This document shows positions 8,563 through 17,453 of a stretch of 64,000 nt of DNA, one piece after another. Where the stretch lies: positions 21,242 to 85,241 of the forward strand of contig NZ_QJSX01000002.1 in the NCBI RefSeq assembly GCF_003217515.1, written 5' to 3'. The notes under the pieces were generated by a model that was not told the origin of the DNA, searched no databases, and worked only from the letters and a program-made list of their open reading frames with translations. The position numbers were made by a program, and so were the translations under genes. Within the stretch, counting starts at the first letter, position 1. Each line of letters opens with the position of its first letter. Origin of the DNA: Deinococcus yavapaiensis KR-236 (GTDB taxonomy: Bacteria > Deinococcota > Deinococci > Deinococcales > Deinococcaceae).

Positions 8563-9377
8563 GGCTGTTCTCCAGTTCTCATGCTGAGCTTGAGGGTACG
8601 GTAAGGCTGTCGCTGGCCATCCACGAACAACGCCAACTGCAATTCGTCACCGGCGCTTCCGGCGGGAGCACGAAGACGAAGTGGGCGTTGCCACGTCCCA
8701 CCGTTCGGAATCGTCACGGGCGCTCGTGCTCGGTCTTCCCAATTGACTTTGATGGCATACGTTCGATCTCTTCCCTCGGTATTACGAATCCCCACGTTGA
8801 CGACGAACGTTTGGCCGGGCTGTACGTCGCGAGGGTAATTCCGCAACAACTGGCCCTCGCCCAGCACGTAGAACTCCGTCAACTTGGCGGTAGGCCGCAG
8901 CCACGAGACGAGCAGGACGACCGCGGCCACGCCGATCCAAATGCCGACGAGCAATTTTCCTCCCTGTCCGAACACGCGAGGCTGATTGCTGAGGGAGAAC
9001 TGCAGGTGCTGAGGCACGAACAAGCGTCGGACGATCACGCCGACCGCCAAGAGCGCGCACCAACTTCCCATCCCGAACAGAATCGAGCCTGGACGGATGC
9101 CCCAAGGAGAGTAGTTCAACGCGAGACCGATCAGCGTCACGGACGCCACCGACAAGCCGAGCATGACCACGAACCGTTCCAACGGCGTGACGTCGCTCGT
9201 TTGCGCGAACAAGAGGGCCGACAACAGGTAACCTGGAATCAGTAGGACGACAGCGAATCCCAAGGCGATTCGGAGGGGTGCGAGGACTTCGATCGGCCAT
9301 GAGGCAAGTGCCATGCTGACCAGCAGAGTCGCCATGGCAAGAAGAACATCGAGATGACGGCCGAGGGCTCTCTGCAC
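8559..9377 (-). CDS. DUF1616-like membrane protein
   Basis: 272 residues. Four or five hydrophobic segments in the first 160 residues include the DUF1616 hallmark (IPGYLLSALLF, then LERFVVMLGLS and LNYSPWGIRP). A C-terminal extracytoplasmic beta domain follows (about 170-265, FVVNVGIRNTEGRDRTY), similar to CARDB/Ig-like modules. The start is GTG 9377 with AGGA about 8 nt upstream. It is the first gene of the minus-strand run. DUF1616 proteins have no established activity; they often lie near polysaccharide genes. Confidence 0.75.
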   Translation of the reverse strand: MQRALGRHLDVLLAMATLLVSMALASWPIEVLAPLRIALGFAVVLLIPGYLLSALLFAQTSDVTPLERFVVMLGLSVASVTLIGLALNYSPWGIRPGSILFGMGSWCALLAVGVIVRRLFVPQHLQFSLSNQPRVFGQGGKLLVGIWIGVAAVVLLVSWLRPTAKLTEFYVLGEGQLLRNYPRDVQPGQTFVVNVGIRNTEGRDRTYAIKVNWEDRARAPVTIPNGGTWQRPLRLRAPAGSAGDELQLALFVDGQRQPYRTLKLSMRTGEQP

Positions 9378-9631
9378 TGGGAAATCCTAGCACCTCCCCC
9401 TTCACGCAGAAATGAACGAATACTCATCCGCATGACGCTCTGAAGGGCCGTCTAGACGACGCGACGTCCTTGCCCATCGCTTCTTCGAAGCCCCGGAAAC
9501 ATGACCGCTCGAACGTCGGAGACGACATCGCCGAGAGAACGACGGGCCTCCCCACAAAGCCAAATTTGAAACTCAAGGCCCCTGAAGCGTAGCCCAGGAT
9601 ACATCTCGGGTCGCTCTGTCAGCGTGATGTC

Positions 9632-10360
9632 ATGACGTCCAAGCCCTCTCGAAGTCTCGAGCGTTCCACGGATCCTTCCCGCGTCGCTCGCCGCGTTGCC
9701 GCGGAAGTCGTCGGAACGTTCGCGCTCACCTTCGCGAGCCTCGGGGCGAGCGTACTCGCGCGGTCCGGCTTGCTGCCCGAAGCGGCGGCCTTCTCAATCG
9801 TTCCTGCCTTGACGGTCCTCGCCGTGATCTACGCCTTGAGCGACGTGTCGGGCGCGCACATCAACCCGGCCGTGACGCTGGCGTTCGCGGCGCGCGGCTC
9901 GTTTCCTTGGCGGCGCGTGCCGATGTACTGGGCGGCCCAACTGCTCGGAGCGGCGCTCGCGGCGGGCGTGGTACAGGCCGTGGCGTTCTTGCCCAGAGGG
10001 CACGAGCGGGTGCCGTGGGCCGGGGCGTTTGGGCTGGACGTGGCGTGTACGGCGTTCCTCGTGCTGGTGGTGCTGGCGACGGCGAAACGCAAGGCGACGG
10101 TCGGACCGGAGACGGGCTTGGTGGTAGGCGCCGTGGTGGCGCTGAACCACTTCACGACGAACGCCGTCTCGGAAGTCACGATGAATCCCGCGCGCATCGT
10201 CGGGCCGGCCCTGCTCGAAGCGCGGCTCGGAGAGGCGGCGCCGCACGTCCTCGGCGCGTTCGTGGGTGCGCTTCTCGGGGTGGCCTTGACATGGACGCTG
10301 CGCGGCCCTCGCAACGACGACGAGGAGAAGGCGGCGCGCGGCGACGCAGAGGGGGTCTGA
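9632..10360 (+). CDS. MIP/aquaporin family channel
   Basis: A 242-residue channel with six membrane helices and the two half-helix signatures NPA at 78-80 (HINPAV) and NPA at 185-187 (TMNPAR). It should conduct water or small neutral solutes across the inner membrane. The second NPA is followed by Arg, the selectivity-filter position. The N-terminus has ~20 extra polar residues and the C-terminus is acidic/basic and disordered. The stop is 3 nt from the convergent methyltransferase gene. The ATG 9632 start has no clear ribosome site. Confidence 0.9.
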   Translation: MTSKPSRSLERSTDPSRVARRVAAEVVGTFALTFASLGASVLARSGLLPEAAAFSIVPALTVLAVIYALSDVSGAHINPAVTLAFAARGSFPWRRVPMYWAAQLLGAALAAGVVQAVAFLPRGHERVPWAGAFGLDVACTAFLVLVVLATAKRKATVGPETGLVVGAVVALNHFTTNAVSEVTMNPARIVGPALLEARLGEAAPHVLGAFVGALLGVALTWTLRGPRNDDEEKAARGDAEGV

Positions 10361-10363
10361 CGC

Positions 10364-11185
10364 TCACTTCTCGACGTGAACGACGAACGCGTTCATCTCA
10401 CCTCGAATGGAGCCGTTCCCGAACTCACGAGCGAGCGCCTCGGTGACGACGTCGGTGATATCCACGAGGGCGACGCCACGGGGTTCGAGTTCGTGCCGCA
10501 GGGGCGTGCCTTGGCAGAAGGCGACGGCGGGCATCCGCGGCGAGTCGGCGTGGCTAACCTCCTGACGAAGCGCGAGGTGCGGCGTCTTCGTGAATCCCGC
10601 GTGCCGCAGATCCTCCGCGATTCGGTCGGGATCGTGGTAGCCGTGCGGAACGCGCGCCATGAATCGTGGCGGCGCGTCCGGAAACAGGTCTTCGAGGGCG
10701 CGCGTCACGCCGCTCGCGAACGCGTTGCGCTCCAAGCGGTCCCAAGTGTTGAAGACGAAGTGCCCGCCCGGCCGCAGGACGCGCCACGCTTGCGAGAACG
10801 CCTGCACCTTGTCGGGAAAGAACATCACGCCGAACTGACACGCCACCACGTCGAACGACGCGTCGGGAAACGGCAGGTGCAGCGCGTCGGCTTGCCGCCA
10901 CTCGACGGGCCTCGGCGTGCCGATTCGCGCCGCCTCCTTCAACATCGCCTCGTTCAAGTCGGTCGCCACGAGCGCCACGTCCCGGGCCAATCGGCGCGCG
11001 AGCGCCCGCGTGAGGATGCCCGTGCCCGCCGCGACCTCGAGAACGCGGCGCGGCTTGAGATCGTCCACGCGCGCCGCGAGATGGCCCGCGTACGGCTCGA
11101 AGATCATCGGCCCCATGAATCGCTCGTACACCTCTGGAATGGAGCCCGCGAAGGCCGTATCGCCGCCCGAAAGATTGCCGTCCAT
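10364..11185 (-). CDS. class I SAM-dependent methyltransferase (UbiE-like)
   Basis: 273 residues. The SAM-binding motif I is VLEVAAGTGILT (48-59), followed by an acidic motif II (VATDLNEAM), the DALHLPFPDASFDVV motif and the post-II LRPGGHFVF. This is the Methyltransf_11 fold used by UbiE/MenG and many small-molecule methyltransferases. The substrate is not evident. ATG 11185 has a good ribosome site (GGGGAGG). It stands alone between convergent and co-directional neighbours. Confidence 0.85.
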   Translation of the reverse strand: MDGNLSGGDTAFAGSIPEVYERFMGPMIFEPYAGHLAARVDDLKPRRVLEVAAGTGILTRALARRLARDVALVATDLNEAMLKEAARIGTPRPVEWRQADALHLPFPDASFDVVACQFGVMFFPDKVQAFSQAWRVLRPGGHFVFNTWDRLERNAFASGVTRALEDLFPDAPPRFMARVPHGYHDPDRIAEDLRHAGFTKTPHLALRQEVSHADSPRMPAVAFCQGTPLRHELEPRGVALVDITDVVTEALAREFGNGSIRGEMNAFVVHVEK

Positions 11186-11263
11186 GCCTGTTCCTCCCCG
11201 CTGCTCGACTCTGGAGGGTAAGGTGAATGCTCCTGCCGCTTCCGTACTGTAACGCGTGGCGCT

Positions 11264-11950
11264 TCACGTGGGCGTGAAGGTCAGGCGCAAGAGGTACTCC
11301 TCGCCGCCCTCGCTCAAGCGCCGCTCGTCGTACTTGTGCTTCAAAGCCGCGAGGTCCCGCTGAAAGGCCTTGGCGTCTTCTCGTGCGAGGCGGATCGGAA
11401 CGGTGTTGTCCCACACGGCGGGCGCCTCGTCGCTGAGCAACCACGCTATGAACGTCTCGGGGCTCCTCTTCGGGTCGTCGGGCGGCACGGGCAGGACGAC
11501 GTGAGACTGCAGGCCTTTCTCGTCGCCGTACGTGTACAACCCGAACCAGCGCGGATCGTCGGCGAGACTGCTCCACGTGCGGGTGAGCGCGCGCATGACG
11601 GCGCGGCGCGCTCCTTCCAAAGTCTCTTCGTACAACTCGGGAACGGTCTCGGCGGTGGTCGAGGAGAAGGGCACGAAGTACCCCCTGGACGTCGAGCGGT
11701 AGTAGCGAATCGCGCGTCCCGCCCTCGGTTCGATCCGCGTGACTTCCAGCAAGCCGAGACGCAGGAACTGCCGCACGCGGTACAAGACGGCGTTCACGGT
11801 CACGCCGAGTTCCTCGGCGACGTCCCCGACGCGCCGCTCGCGCCACACGAAAGGTGTGAAGAACGCCCGAGCGTCCGGATCGACGAGGACCCGGGCGGCG
11901 TCCGGATCTTCCAGACGCTGCCAAACGCTAGGTGACGATTCACGTGTCAT
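11264..11950 (-). CDS. ArsR-like winged-helix transcriptional regulator
   Basis: A 228-residue protein with an N-terminal winged HTH (about 27-85: RRVGDVAEELGVTVNAVLYRVRQF then the LGLLEVTRIEP wing). A larger C-terminal domain may bind a ligand. The start ATG 11950 follows a TAGGCT box (11958-11963) by 7 nt; the longer upstream frame is antisense to the MFS gene leader. It is divergent from the MFS exporter at 12093, with 142 nt between the starts, so it probably controls that exporter and itself. Confidence 0.8.
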   Translation of the reverse strand: MTRESSPSVWQRLEDPDAARVLVDPDARAFFTPFVWRERRVGDVAEELGVTVNAVLYRVRQFLRLGLLEVTRIEPRAGRAIRYYRSTSRGYFVPFSSTTAETVPELYEETLEGARRAVMRALTRTWSSLADDPRWFGLYTYGDEKGLQSHVVLPVPPDDPKRSPETFIAWLLSDEAPAVWDNTVPIRLAREDAKAFQRDLAALKHKYDERRLSEGGEEYLLRLTFTPT

Positions 11951-12092
11951 TTTCACCAGCCTACATCGCACCGTGAGTTCAGGCGGACGGACGCTCGGGC
12001 CGCGCCCGCCGAACTTCACCTCCAGGCGCGCTCCGACGCGGGCCGCCCCTCGATTCACCAGGAGTTTTCCGCGAACTCCGGAAGGGACGCTT

Positions 12093-13370
12093 ATGCTCGA
12101 CGTTCTTCGAACTCGTGACGCCCGCTTTCTCCTCGTCGGAGAGCTGATTTCCCTCGTCGGAGATCGAGCCCTCATGGTCGCCTTGCCGTTCTTCGTGTAC
12201 GACAAGACCGGCTCGACCCTCGCGACGGCCGCGCTGGTCCTCGCCTTCTACCTGCCCGGCCTGCTCTTCTCGTCCTTCTCGGGCGTGCTCGCCGACCGAC
12301 TCGACCGCAAGCGCGTCCTCGTCGTGAGCCACTTGCTGCAGGCGGGCGTGATCCTGGCGTTGCTGCTCGTGCCGCATCCCGGCTGGATGTGGATCGCGTA
12401 CGTCGTGATGTTCGCCGAACTCACGATCGCCACGCTCGTCACGCCAACTGCCGGAGCCTTGCTGCCCTCGCTCGTGAACGACGAGCACCTGCCGCAGGCG
12501 AACGCCTTGTTCGGAATGAGCGTGACGACCGCCCGCGTCGCGGGACCGCTCGTCGGCGCGGCCCTCGTCGGCTGGACGGGCTTGCACGGGGTGATCCTCT
12601 TCGACAGCGTGACCTTCCTGCTCGCCGCCCTGCTGTTCGCACGACTGACGCCCCGACCGCGTGCGCTTCGCGACGCGACCGACACGCGAGCGTCGTTGCT
12701 GACGTCGTGGCGGGACATGGGGCGCGAGTGGCGCCAAGGCGTTCGACACGTCACGGCGAGCCCCGCGCTGCGCGTCCTGTTCGTGACGATGAACGTCACG
12801 AGTCTCGGCGGCTGCCTCATCGACCCGTTCTTCGTGCCGTGGGTGAAAGACCGCCTCGGGGCGGGACCGCAAGAGATAGGCCTGCTCAGCACCACCCTCG
12901 CGGTCGGCGCCCTGCTGGGCGGCACGATGGCAGGACGAATCGCGAGGAAGTTGACGCCGAAGACGGCCGTGGGCCTCGTGACGATGCTCGTCGGCGCCAT
13001 GATGATCGTGGTGTACCAGCAGACAAGGTTCGAGGTGGCGCTGGCGCTGCTGTTCTTCATGGGCTTGCCCCTCGTCGTGTCAAACGTCGCCGCGGCGACG
13101 TTGCTGCAACGCGTGACGCCCGACGCCTACCGAGGACGCGTCTACGGAGCGCTCGGCACCACGAACGCCTTGATGGGCGTCACGGCCGTCCTCGTGGGCG
13201 GCACGCTCGGCGAACTCGTGGGCGTCGTGCCCATGCTGACGGCGGCCGGGGCGATCACCGTCGTGGGCGGGTTGGTGGGCTACCGTTGGCTGCCGAGTTC
13301 GAGCGAGCAAGCGGCGCCCGCCGAGCGGGAAGTGCCGACTGCCAGCGAGGCCGCGCCGAGCACCTCCTGA
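12093..13370 (+). CDS. MFS transporter (macrolide-efflux-like)
   Basis: A 425-residue, 12-helix major facilitator. The loop 2-3 motif is GVLADRLDRKRVLVV, and the family resembles MefA/MFS_3-type exporters. The start ATG 12093 has GGAAGG 6 nt upstream; the open frame upstream to 11739 runs through the divergent regulator and is not real. Export of a drug or metabolite is likely, with the divergent ArsR-like gene as its regulator. The C-terminal ~25 residues are Ala/Glu-rich and disordered. Confidence 0.88.
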   Translation: MLDVLRTRDARFLLVGELISLVGDRALMVALPFFVYDKTGSTLATAALVLAFYLPGLLFSSFSGVLADRLDRKRVLVVSHLLQAGVILALLLVPHPGWMWIAYVVMFAELTIATLVTPTAGALLPSLVNDEHLPQANALFGMSVTTARVAGPLVGAALVGWTGLHGVILFDSVTFLLAALLFARLTPRPRALRDATDTRASLLTSWRDMGREWRQGVRHVTASPALRVLFVTMNVTSLGGCLIDPFFVPWVKDRLGAGPQEIGLLSTTLAVGALLGGTMAGRIARKLTPKTAVGLVTMLVGAMMIVVYQQTRFEVALALLFFMGLPLVVSNVAAATLLQRVTPDAYRGRVYGALGTTNALMGVTAVLVGGTLGELVGVVPMLTAAGAITVVGGLVGYRWLPSSSEQAAPAEREVPTASEAAPSTS

Positions 13371-13379
13371 CCGGGCGCG

Positions 13380-14561
13380 TCACTCCAAGGCGTTCGACCA
13401 GCGAGGTCGGCGGGACGCGCGAGGCCCGAGTGCGAAGGCCAAGATCGCCGCGAGGACGGCGCACGCGACGACCAAAACGAGCGCGAGCCGAATGGACGAC
13501 GCGTGCGCGACCGCGCCGATGACGGGCGGCCCGACGAGGTAACCGACGTAGAACAGCGCGGTGACGCGCGCGAGGGCGCCCGCCGCGTTCGAGCCGACGA
13601 GGCTGCCCACCGCGCTGAACGCGAGCGGCGCGAGGACGGACACGCCGAGTCCGAGCAGCGCGAACCCCAGCATCACGGGAAGGGGACGCGGAACGAGCAA
13701 GGCGAGCGCGAGTCCGCTCGCGGCGACGACCGCGCCGAAACGCCCGACGGCGAGGCGCCCGAAGCGATTCTCGAAGACGTGTCCGAGGCCGCGACCGCAC
13801 GTCATGGTCACCGCGAACGCCCCGAACGTCAAGGCGGTCACGCTGCCCAAATCCGCAACGTGCTCGCGAACGTAAACGCCCGCCCAGTCACCCGCCGCGC
13901 CTTCGATGAGCGCGGCGAGGAACGCCAGCCCTCCAAGCGCCCACAGCGCGCGTCGCACGAGGTTGGCGCTTTCCGGCAAAGCGCTCGCTTCACCGATCGT
14001 CGCTTCGTCGCGCAACCGCCCGTCCAGGAAGCGCGTGGCGACGGCGGCGATCGTGGCGACGGCGACGGCGACGGCGGCGAGGTGCGCCGCCATGCCGACG
14101 TGGAACGCGAGTTGCCACGCGCCGAGCAAGGCGCCCACGACGCACCCGAGGCTGTACGAACCGTGCAGCATCGACAGCAAGGCCCGAGACGTCTGCTGTT
14201 CCAGCCGCACGCCTTGCGCGTTGAGGACGAGGTCGAGCGTTCCGAAGAACAACCCGAAGGCACCGAGGACACCCGCGAGGACTGCCAAGCTCGGCGCGAC
14301 GGCGACGAGGGCGAGTGCAGCGGCGCCGCCGAGCGCCGAGGCGAGCGCGAGGCGCGCCAAGGAAACCCGGTCCGTGAGGCGCGTCGCGAGCGGCAGCGCG
14401 AGAACGCTGCCGCCGACCACGGCGAGCAGGGCGACGCTCAGCTCGAGGTCGGTGAAGCCGAACTTCGCCTTGACCTCGGCGACCTGCACGATCCACGACG
14501 AGAACATGACGCCGTTGAGCAGGAACAACAAGCTCGTCGCGCGAACGCAAGCGGCGGTCAC
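13380..14561 (-). CDS. MFS transporter (YbjJ-like)
   Basis: A 393-residue, 12-helix MFS protein whose N-terminal segment (FLLNGVMFSSWIVQVAEVK) and layout resemble the YbjJ/FucP-like subgroup. The GTG 14561 start has GAGGA upstream. It is convergent with the other MFS gene (9 nt between stops) but not closely related to it, so the pair is not a simple duplication. The substrate is unknown. Confidence 0.85.
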   Translation of the reverse strand: MTAACVRATSLLFLLNGVMFSSWIVQVAEVKAKFGFTDLELSVALLAVVGGSVLALPLATRLTDRVSLARLALASALGGAAALALVAVAPSLAVLAGVLGAFGLFFGTLDLVLNAQGVRLEQQTSRALLSMLHGSYSLGCVVGALLGAWQLAFHVGMAAHLAAVAVAVATIAAVATRFLDGRLRDEATIGEASALPESANLVRRALWALGGLAFLAALIEGAAGDWAGVYVREHVADLGSVTALTFGAFAVTMTCGRGLGHVFENRFGRLAVGRFGAVVAASGLALALLVPRPLPVMLGFALLGLGVSVLAPLAFSAVGSLVGSNAAGALARVTALFYVGYLVGPPVIGAVAHASSIRLALVLVVACAVLAAILAFALGPRASRRPRWSNALE

Positions 14562-14684
14562 GACGTTCCTCGCGTGAAGCGCGGCGAAAAGGAAACGAAT
14601 CGGCCTGCCTTGCCACGACGTCCATCCATGAGGCTGCCTCCGCCTCTATTGTGCCACAGATGACCATTGCGCTTCGGTTGTCGT

Positions 14685-15398
14685 TCAGGGCGCTTCGGTT
14701 CGGCGTGTCCGAACGAGGGCGTACGAGGCATCACGGTCGATCGTCACCGTGCAACTCGAGCCGGATCGGGCGCACGCGAACTTTACGCTCGGGTTGTCGG
14801 GCGTGCCGAGCGCCGCCGCGCCCGTGACGGCCAACGCGCCCGTGGAAAGCTTCGAGAAGACGCTCTCGATCGTGAGCAGGCCGCGTTCCGCGCGAACGGT
14901 GAGGTCGAGAAGGCGCGAGTTCGCTTTCGGCTCGAAGCGCGCCCAGAGGCGCCCGACGGGCGAGACTGCGCTTCCAACGTCGTAATCGGCGATCGAGGCG
15001 AGATCTCCCCGATTCGCGGCGTCGCTCACGACGGCGCCGTGAAGACTCGGCTGCCACGCCACCCCGAGCCCGAGGCCGTTCGTGAAGCGCCTCAACGGCA
15101 CGAAGGCGTTGCCCGCCTCGTCCGTCACGGGCAACTGCACGCTGACGTCGCCGAGGGTCGCGCGCAAGGTCAAGCTCTTGCGTTCGCACGTCGCTCCGAC
15201 GAGCGCGCACGTCGTAGCGACGGGCACGAGCAGCGTGCCGCTCGCGTCGAGGCGTGGCAGACCGTCCTTGGCGTACACGAGGGCGAGTCCGCCGAAGTGC
15301 ACGAGAACGGGCGCCTCGACGGACAGGAGGCGGGCAGGCGACGACGTGAGCAAGGCCGCCCCGAGGGTGAAGACGGCGAGACGCCCAGCGCTGCTCAT
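14685..15398 (-). CDS. secreted stalk-domain (copper amine oxidase N-terminal-like) protein
   Basis: 237 residues with a signal peptide (residues 1-~24, AVFTLGAALLTSS). The middle has a stalk-domain signature: ...AGNAFVPLRRFTNGLGLGVAWQPSLHGAVV. Four Cys (TTCALVGATC, FACARSGSSC) may form disulfides. The rest is predicted beta-rich. Stalk domains are structural envelope modules. The start ATG 15398 overlaps the upstream stop as ATGA, so it is coupled to the 347-residue gene. The larger frame extending upstream is a shadow. Confidence 0.75.
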   Translation of the reverse strand: MSSAGRLAVFTLGAALLTSSPARLLSVEAPVLVHFGGLALVYAKDGLPRLDASGTLLVPVATTCALVGATCERKSLTLRATLGDVSVQLPVTDEAGNAFVPLRRFTNGLGLGVAWQPSLHGAVVSDAANRGDLASIADYDVGSAVSPVGRLWARFEPKANSRLLDLTVRAERGLLTIESVFSKLSTGALAVTGAAALGTPDNPSVKFACARSGSSCTVTIDRDASYALVRTRRTEAP

Positions 15399-16438
15399 TT
15401 GAGGGTCACCGAGTCGGTCTCCTCGGCGGCGCTGACCCACTGAACGCGCCACTTCGGCTGGGAAGGATCGTCGGCCCGCGCGCCCTCGGGCGTCTTCGGA
15501 TCGGGAAACGAGCAGTAACCGCCCGTCTGCTCGGACGTCCACGGCCGCGCGTCGGCCTCCGTGCGGCCGATGGTGCAGCCGCGCCAATGCACGCCGTGCA
15601 AGTGCGAGCCGCTCGCGAGGTTCTCTTGGCCGAACGTCTGCCCGATGGTCGTCATTCGCTTCAAGACGTTGCGCCCCCCCCTCGGATCCCAAGCGTACGA
15701 ATCGTCGATGGGAGCGCTGAGGGTGAGGGCGTCCTCCTTGCCGTCTTGGCTGGTCGTGCCGCCCACGAACAGGTGCAGCATCGTGCCTTGCGCGTCGCGC
15801 GTCACCCAGAACTTGAGCTTCGCGTTCGTGCCGCCCGCCAGACGCCACGGAGCGCCGCCGTCTTGGCGCTCGGGCGAGACGATGCTCGCCGAGGGCCCGC
15901 CCGGCTGCTGCACGAGGAAGAATGGCGCCCAGTCGTCCGAGGAGCTCTTCGCCGAGCGTCCGTGCTGAAAGCCCGCGTCGACCGCGCCTCCGCGCGTACC
16001 CCACCCGCCGACGTACACGAAGCTCGTGTCGCCGTGCCCCGCGTCCTTGTTCTCGAAGACGCCTCCGTCCTCGGCGCTCGGCAAGAACACGTCGGCGCCC
16101 AGGAAGGAGAAGCCGGGCTTGCTGTACACGCGGCGGTACGGCCCGGATTTTTCCGAGTGACACGACGCGCCTTGCCCGTCGAACACCGTCGGCAAGACCG
16201 ACCGCAGCAAGCCGCCGAGATCGAAGCCCGCCGCGAGCCGCTCGCGCGGCGTCCAGAACTTCGCGTGAAACGCTCCTTCGAGGTCGCGGCGACTCGTGTA
16301 CACCCGCCCGTCCGGCGCGAGCGTCACGACGCCGAAATCGGCGAGGTCGCCGATCGCCTTCTCGGCGCGGTACACGTCGGGATGCAGAATCGGGCGGGGA
16401 AAGGCGAGGGGCGAGAAGGCAAGCGGGCTCGGCGGCAT
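15395..16438 (-). CDS. protein of unknown function, coupled to the stalk-domain gene
   Basis: 347 residues with no signal peptide and no recognised domain. The sequence is rich in Gly, Trp and Tyr with several Cys (GASCHSEKS, RGCTIGRT, GGYCSFPD), and looks like a beta-rich, perhaps lectin-like fold (FVYVGGWGTRGG, LKFWVTRDAQGTMLHLFVGG). ATG 16438 is preceded by TAGGCT (16445-16450) 6 nt away, so the mRNA is probably leaderless. The two genes form an operon, and the partner may be its exported counterpart. Confidence 0.65.
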   Translation of the reverse strand: MPPSPLAFSPLAFPRPILHPDVYRAEKAIGDLADFGVVTLAPDGRVYTSRRDLEGAFHAKFWTPRERLAAGFDLGGLLRSVLPTVFDGQGASCHSEKSGPYRRVYSKPGFSFLGADVFLPSAEDGGVFENKDAGHGDTSFVYVGGWGTRGGAVDAGFQHGRSAKSSSDDWAPFFLVQQPGGPSASIVSPERQDGGAPWRLAGGTNAKLKFWVTRDAQGTMLHLFVGGTTSQDGKEDALTLSAPIDDSYAWDPRGGRNVLKRMTTIGQTFGQENLASGSHLHGVHWRGCTIGRTEADARPWTSEQTGGYCSFPDPKTPEGARADDPSQPKWRVQWVSAAEETDSVTLK

Positions 16439-16444
16439 GACGTC

Positions 16445-16450
16445 AGCCTA
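16445..16450 (-). promoter_or_regulatory. -10 box of leaderless promoter
   Basis: TAGGCT on the minus strand, 6 nt before ATG 16438. Confidence 0.55.
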
Positions 16451-16619
16451 CGGGCCCACCTCCTCGTGTCCGTGAGCCGCACCTTCAGGCGATCTCAGCG
16501 CAGCACGACTCGACTCGCGTTCGCCTTCGTTCGCAAGAGGACGCATGGCGTGTTGTTCGCCGGGGAAGCCTCAGGCTCGCTCCGCCATTATGTGGAGGCG
16601 TCGCGCCGGAAGGAGCCGT

Positions 16620-16625
16620 TAAGCT
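16620..16625 (+). promoter_or_regulatory. -10 box of leaderless promoter
   Basis: TAAGCT, 6 nt before GTG 16632; no ribosome site is present. Confidence 0.55.
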
Positions 16626-16631
16626 GGCTCG

Positions 16632-17453
16632 GTGACTCATTCGAACGAACACGCTCAAGAACTCGAGATGAAGCGCCGCCTGCTGAACGCGTACGACGCG
16701 CAATTACGAGAGCAAGCCGAAGTGATGGCCTCCACGAGCTTCGACCGTGACGGACCTTTGTGGCGCGCCAAGTACGACGATCGCGGCTTCGTGACGTACC
16801 GCGACCTCAGCGGCCTCACGGGCGCGGCCCTCGACGACCTCGTCGCGCGAACCGTGGCGCACTTCGCGTCGGACGAGCGCATCACCCACTTCGAGTGGAA
16901 GACGCGCGGGCACGACGCTCCCGAGGACTTGCCCGCGCGTCTCGTCGCGCACGGCTTTCAAGCCGAGGAGCGTGAGACCGTGATGCTCGGCGAGGCGCGC
17001 CTGCTCGCCGGGAACGTGCCCTTGCCCGACGGAATTCGCTTGCGCCGCATCGACGACCAGCCCGACCCGATGCCGGACATCGAGCGGGCCGCGCGCGCCC
17101 AGGACCGCGCGTTCGGCTTCGCGTTCGGCGTGGACGACTTCGTGCGCCGCCTCGAATCGAAGCGAGACTTCCTAGAGATCTGGGTGGCCGAGACGGACGA
17201 CGAGGTCGTGTGCACGGGCCGCCTCGAAGTCGTACCGAACAGCGAGTTCGCGGGATTGTGGGGTGGCGGGACCTTGCCGCAGTGGCGCGGGAAAGGCATC
17301 TACCGCGCCTTGACCGCCGAGCGCGCCAAGTCCGCCTTGCGCCGCGGCGTGCGTTACTTGCACAGCGACTCGACGGAGTTCTCTCGCCCGATCCTGCAAC
17401 GCAGCGGCTTTCTGCCGATCACGACGACCACGCCTTACATCTGGCGCCGCTGA
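16632..17453 (+). CDS. GNAT family N-acetyltransferase
   Basis: 273 residues. The C-terminal half carries the GNAT acetyl-CoA motif A (GGGTLPQWRGKGIYRALTAE) and the following strand with SDSTEFSRPILQRSGF. The N-terminal ~110 residues look like a degenerate second GNAT half, as in tandem-GNAT proteins. The substrate is unknown. The 3' end overlaps the convergent histidine kinase gene by 19 nt. Confidence 0.85.
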   Translation: MTHSNEHAQELEMKRRLLNAYDAQLREQAEVMASTSFDRDGPLWRAKYDDRGFVTYRDLSGLTGAALDDLVARTVAHFASDERITHFEWKTRGHDAPEDLPARLVAHGFQAEERETVMLGEARLLAGNVPLPDGIRLRRIDDQPDPMPDIERAARAQDRAFGFAFGVDDFVRRLESKRDFLEIWVAETDDEVVCTGRLEVVPNSEFAGLWGGGTLPQWRGKGIYRALTAERAKSALRRGVRYLHSDSTEFSRPILQRSGFLPITTTTPYIWRR

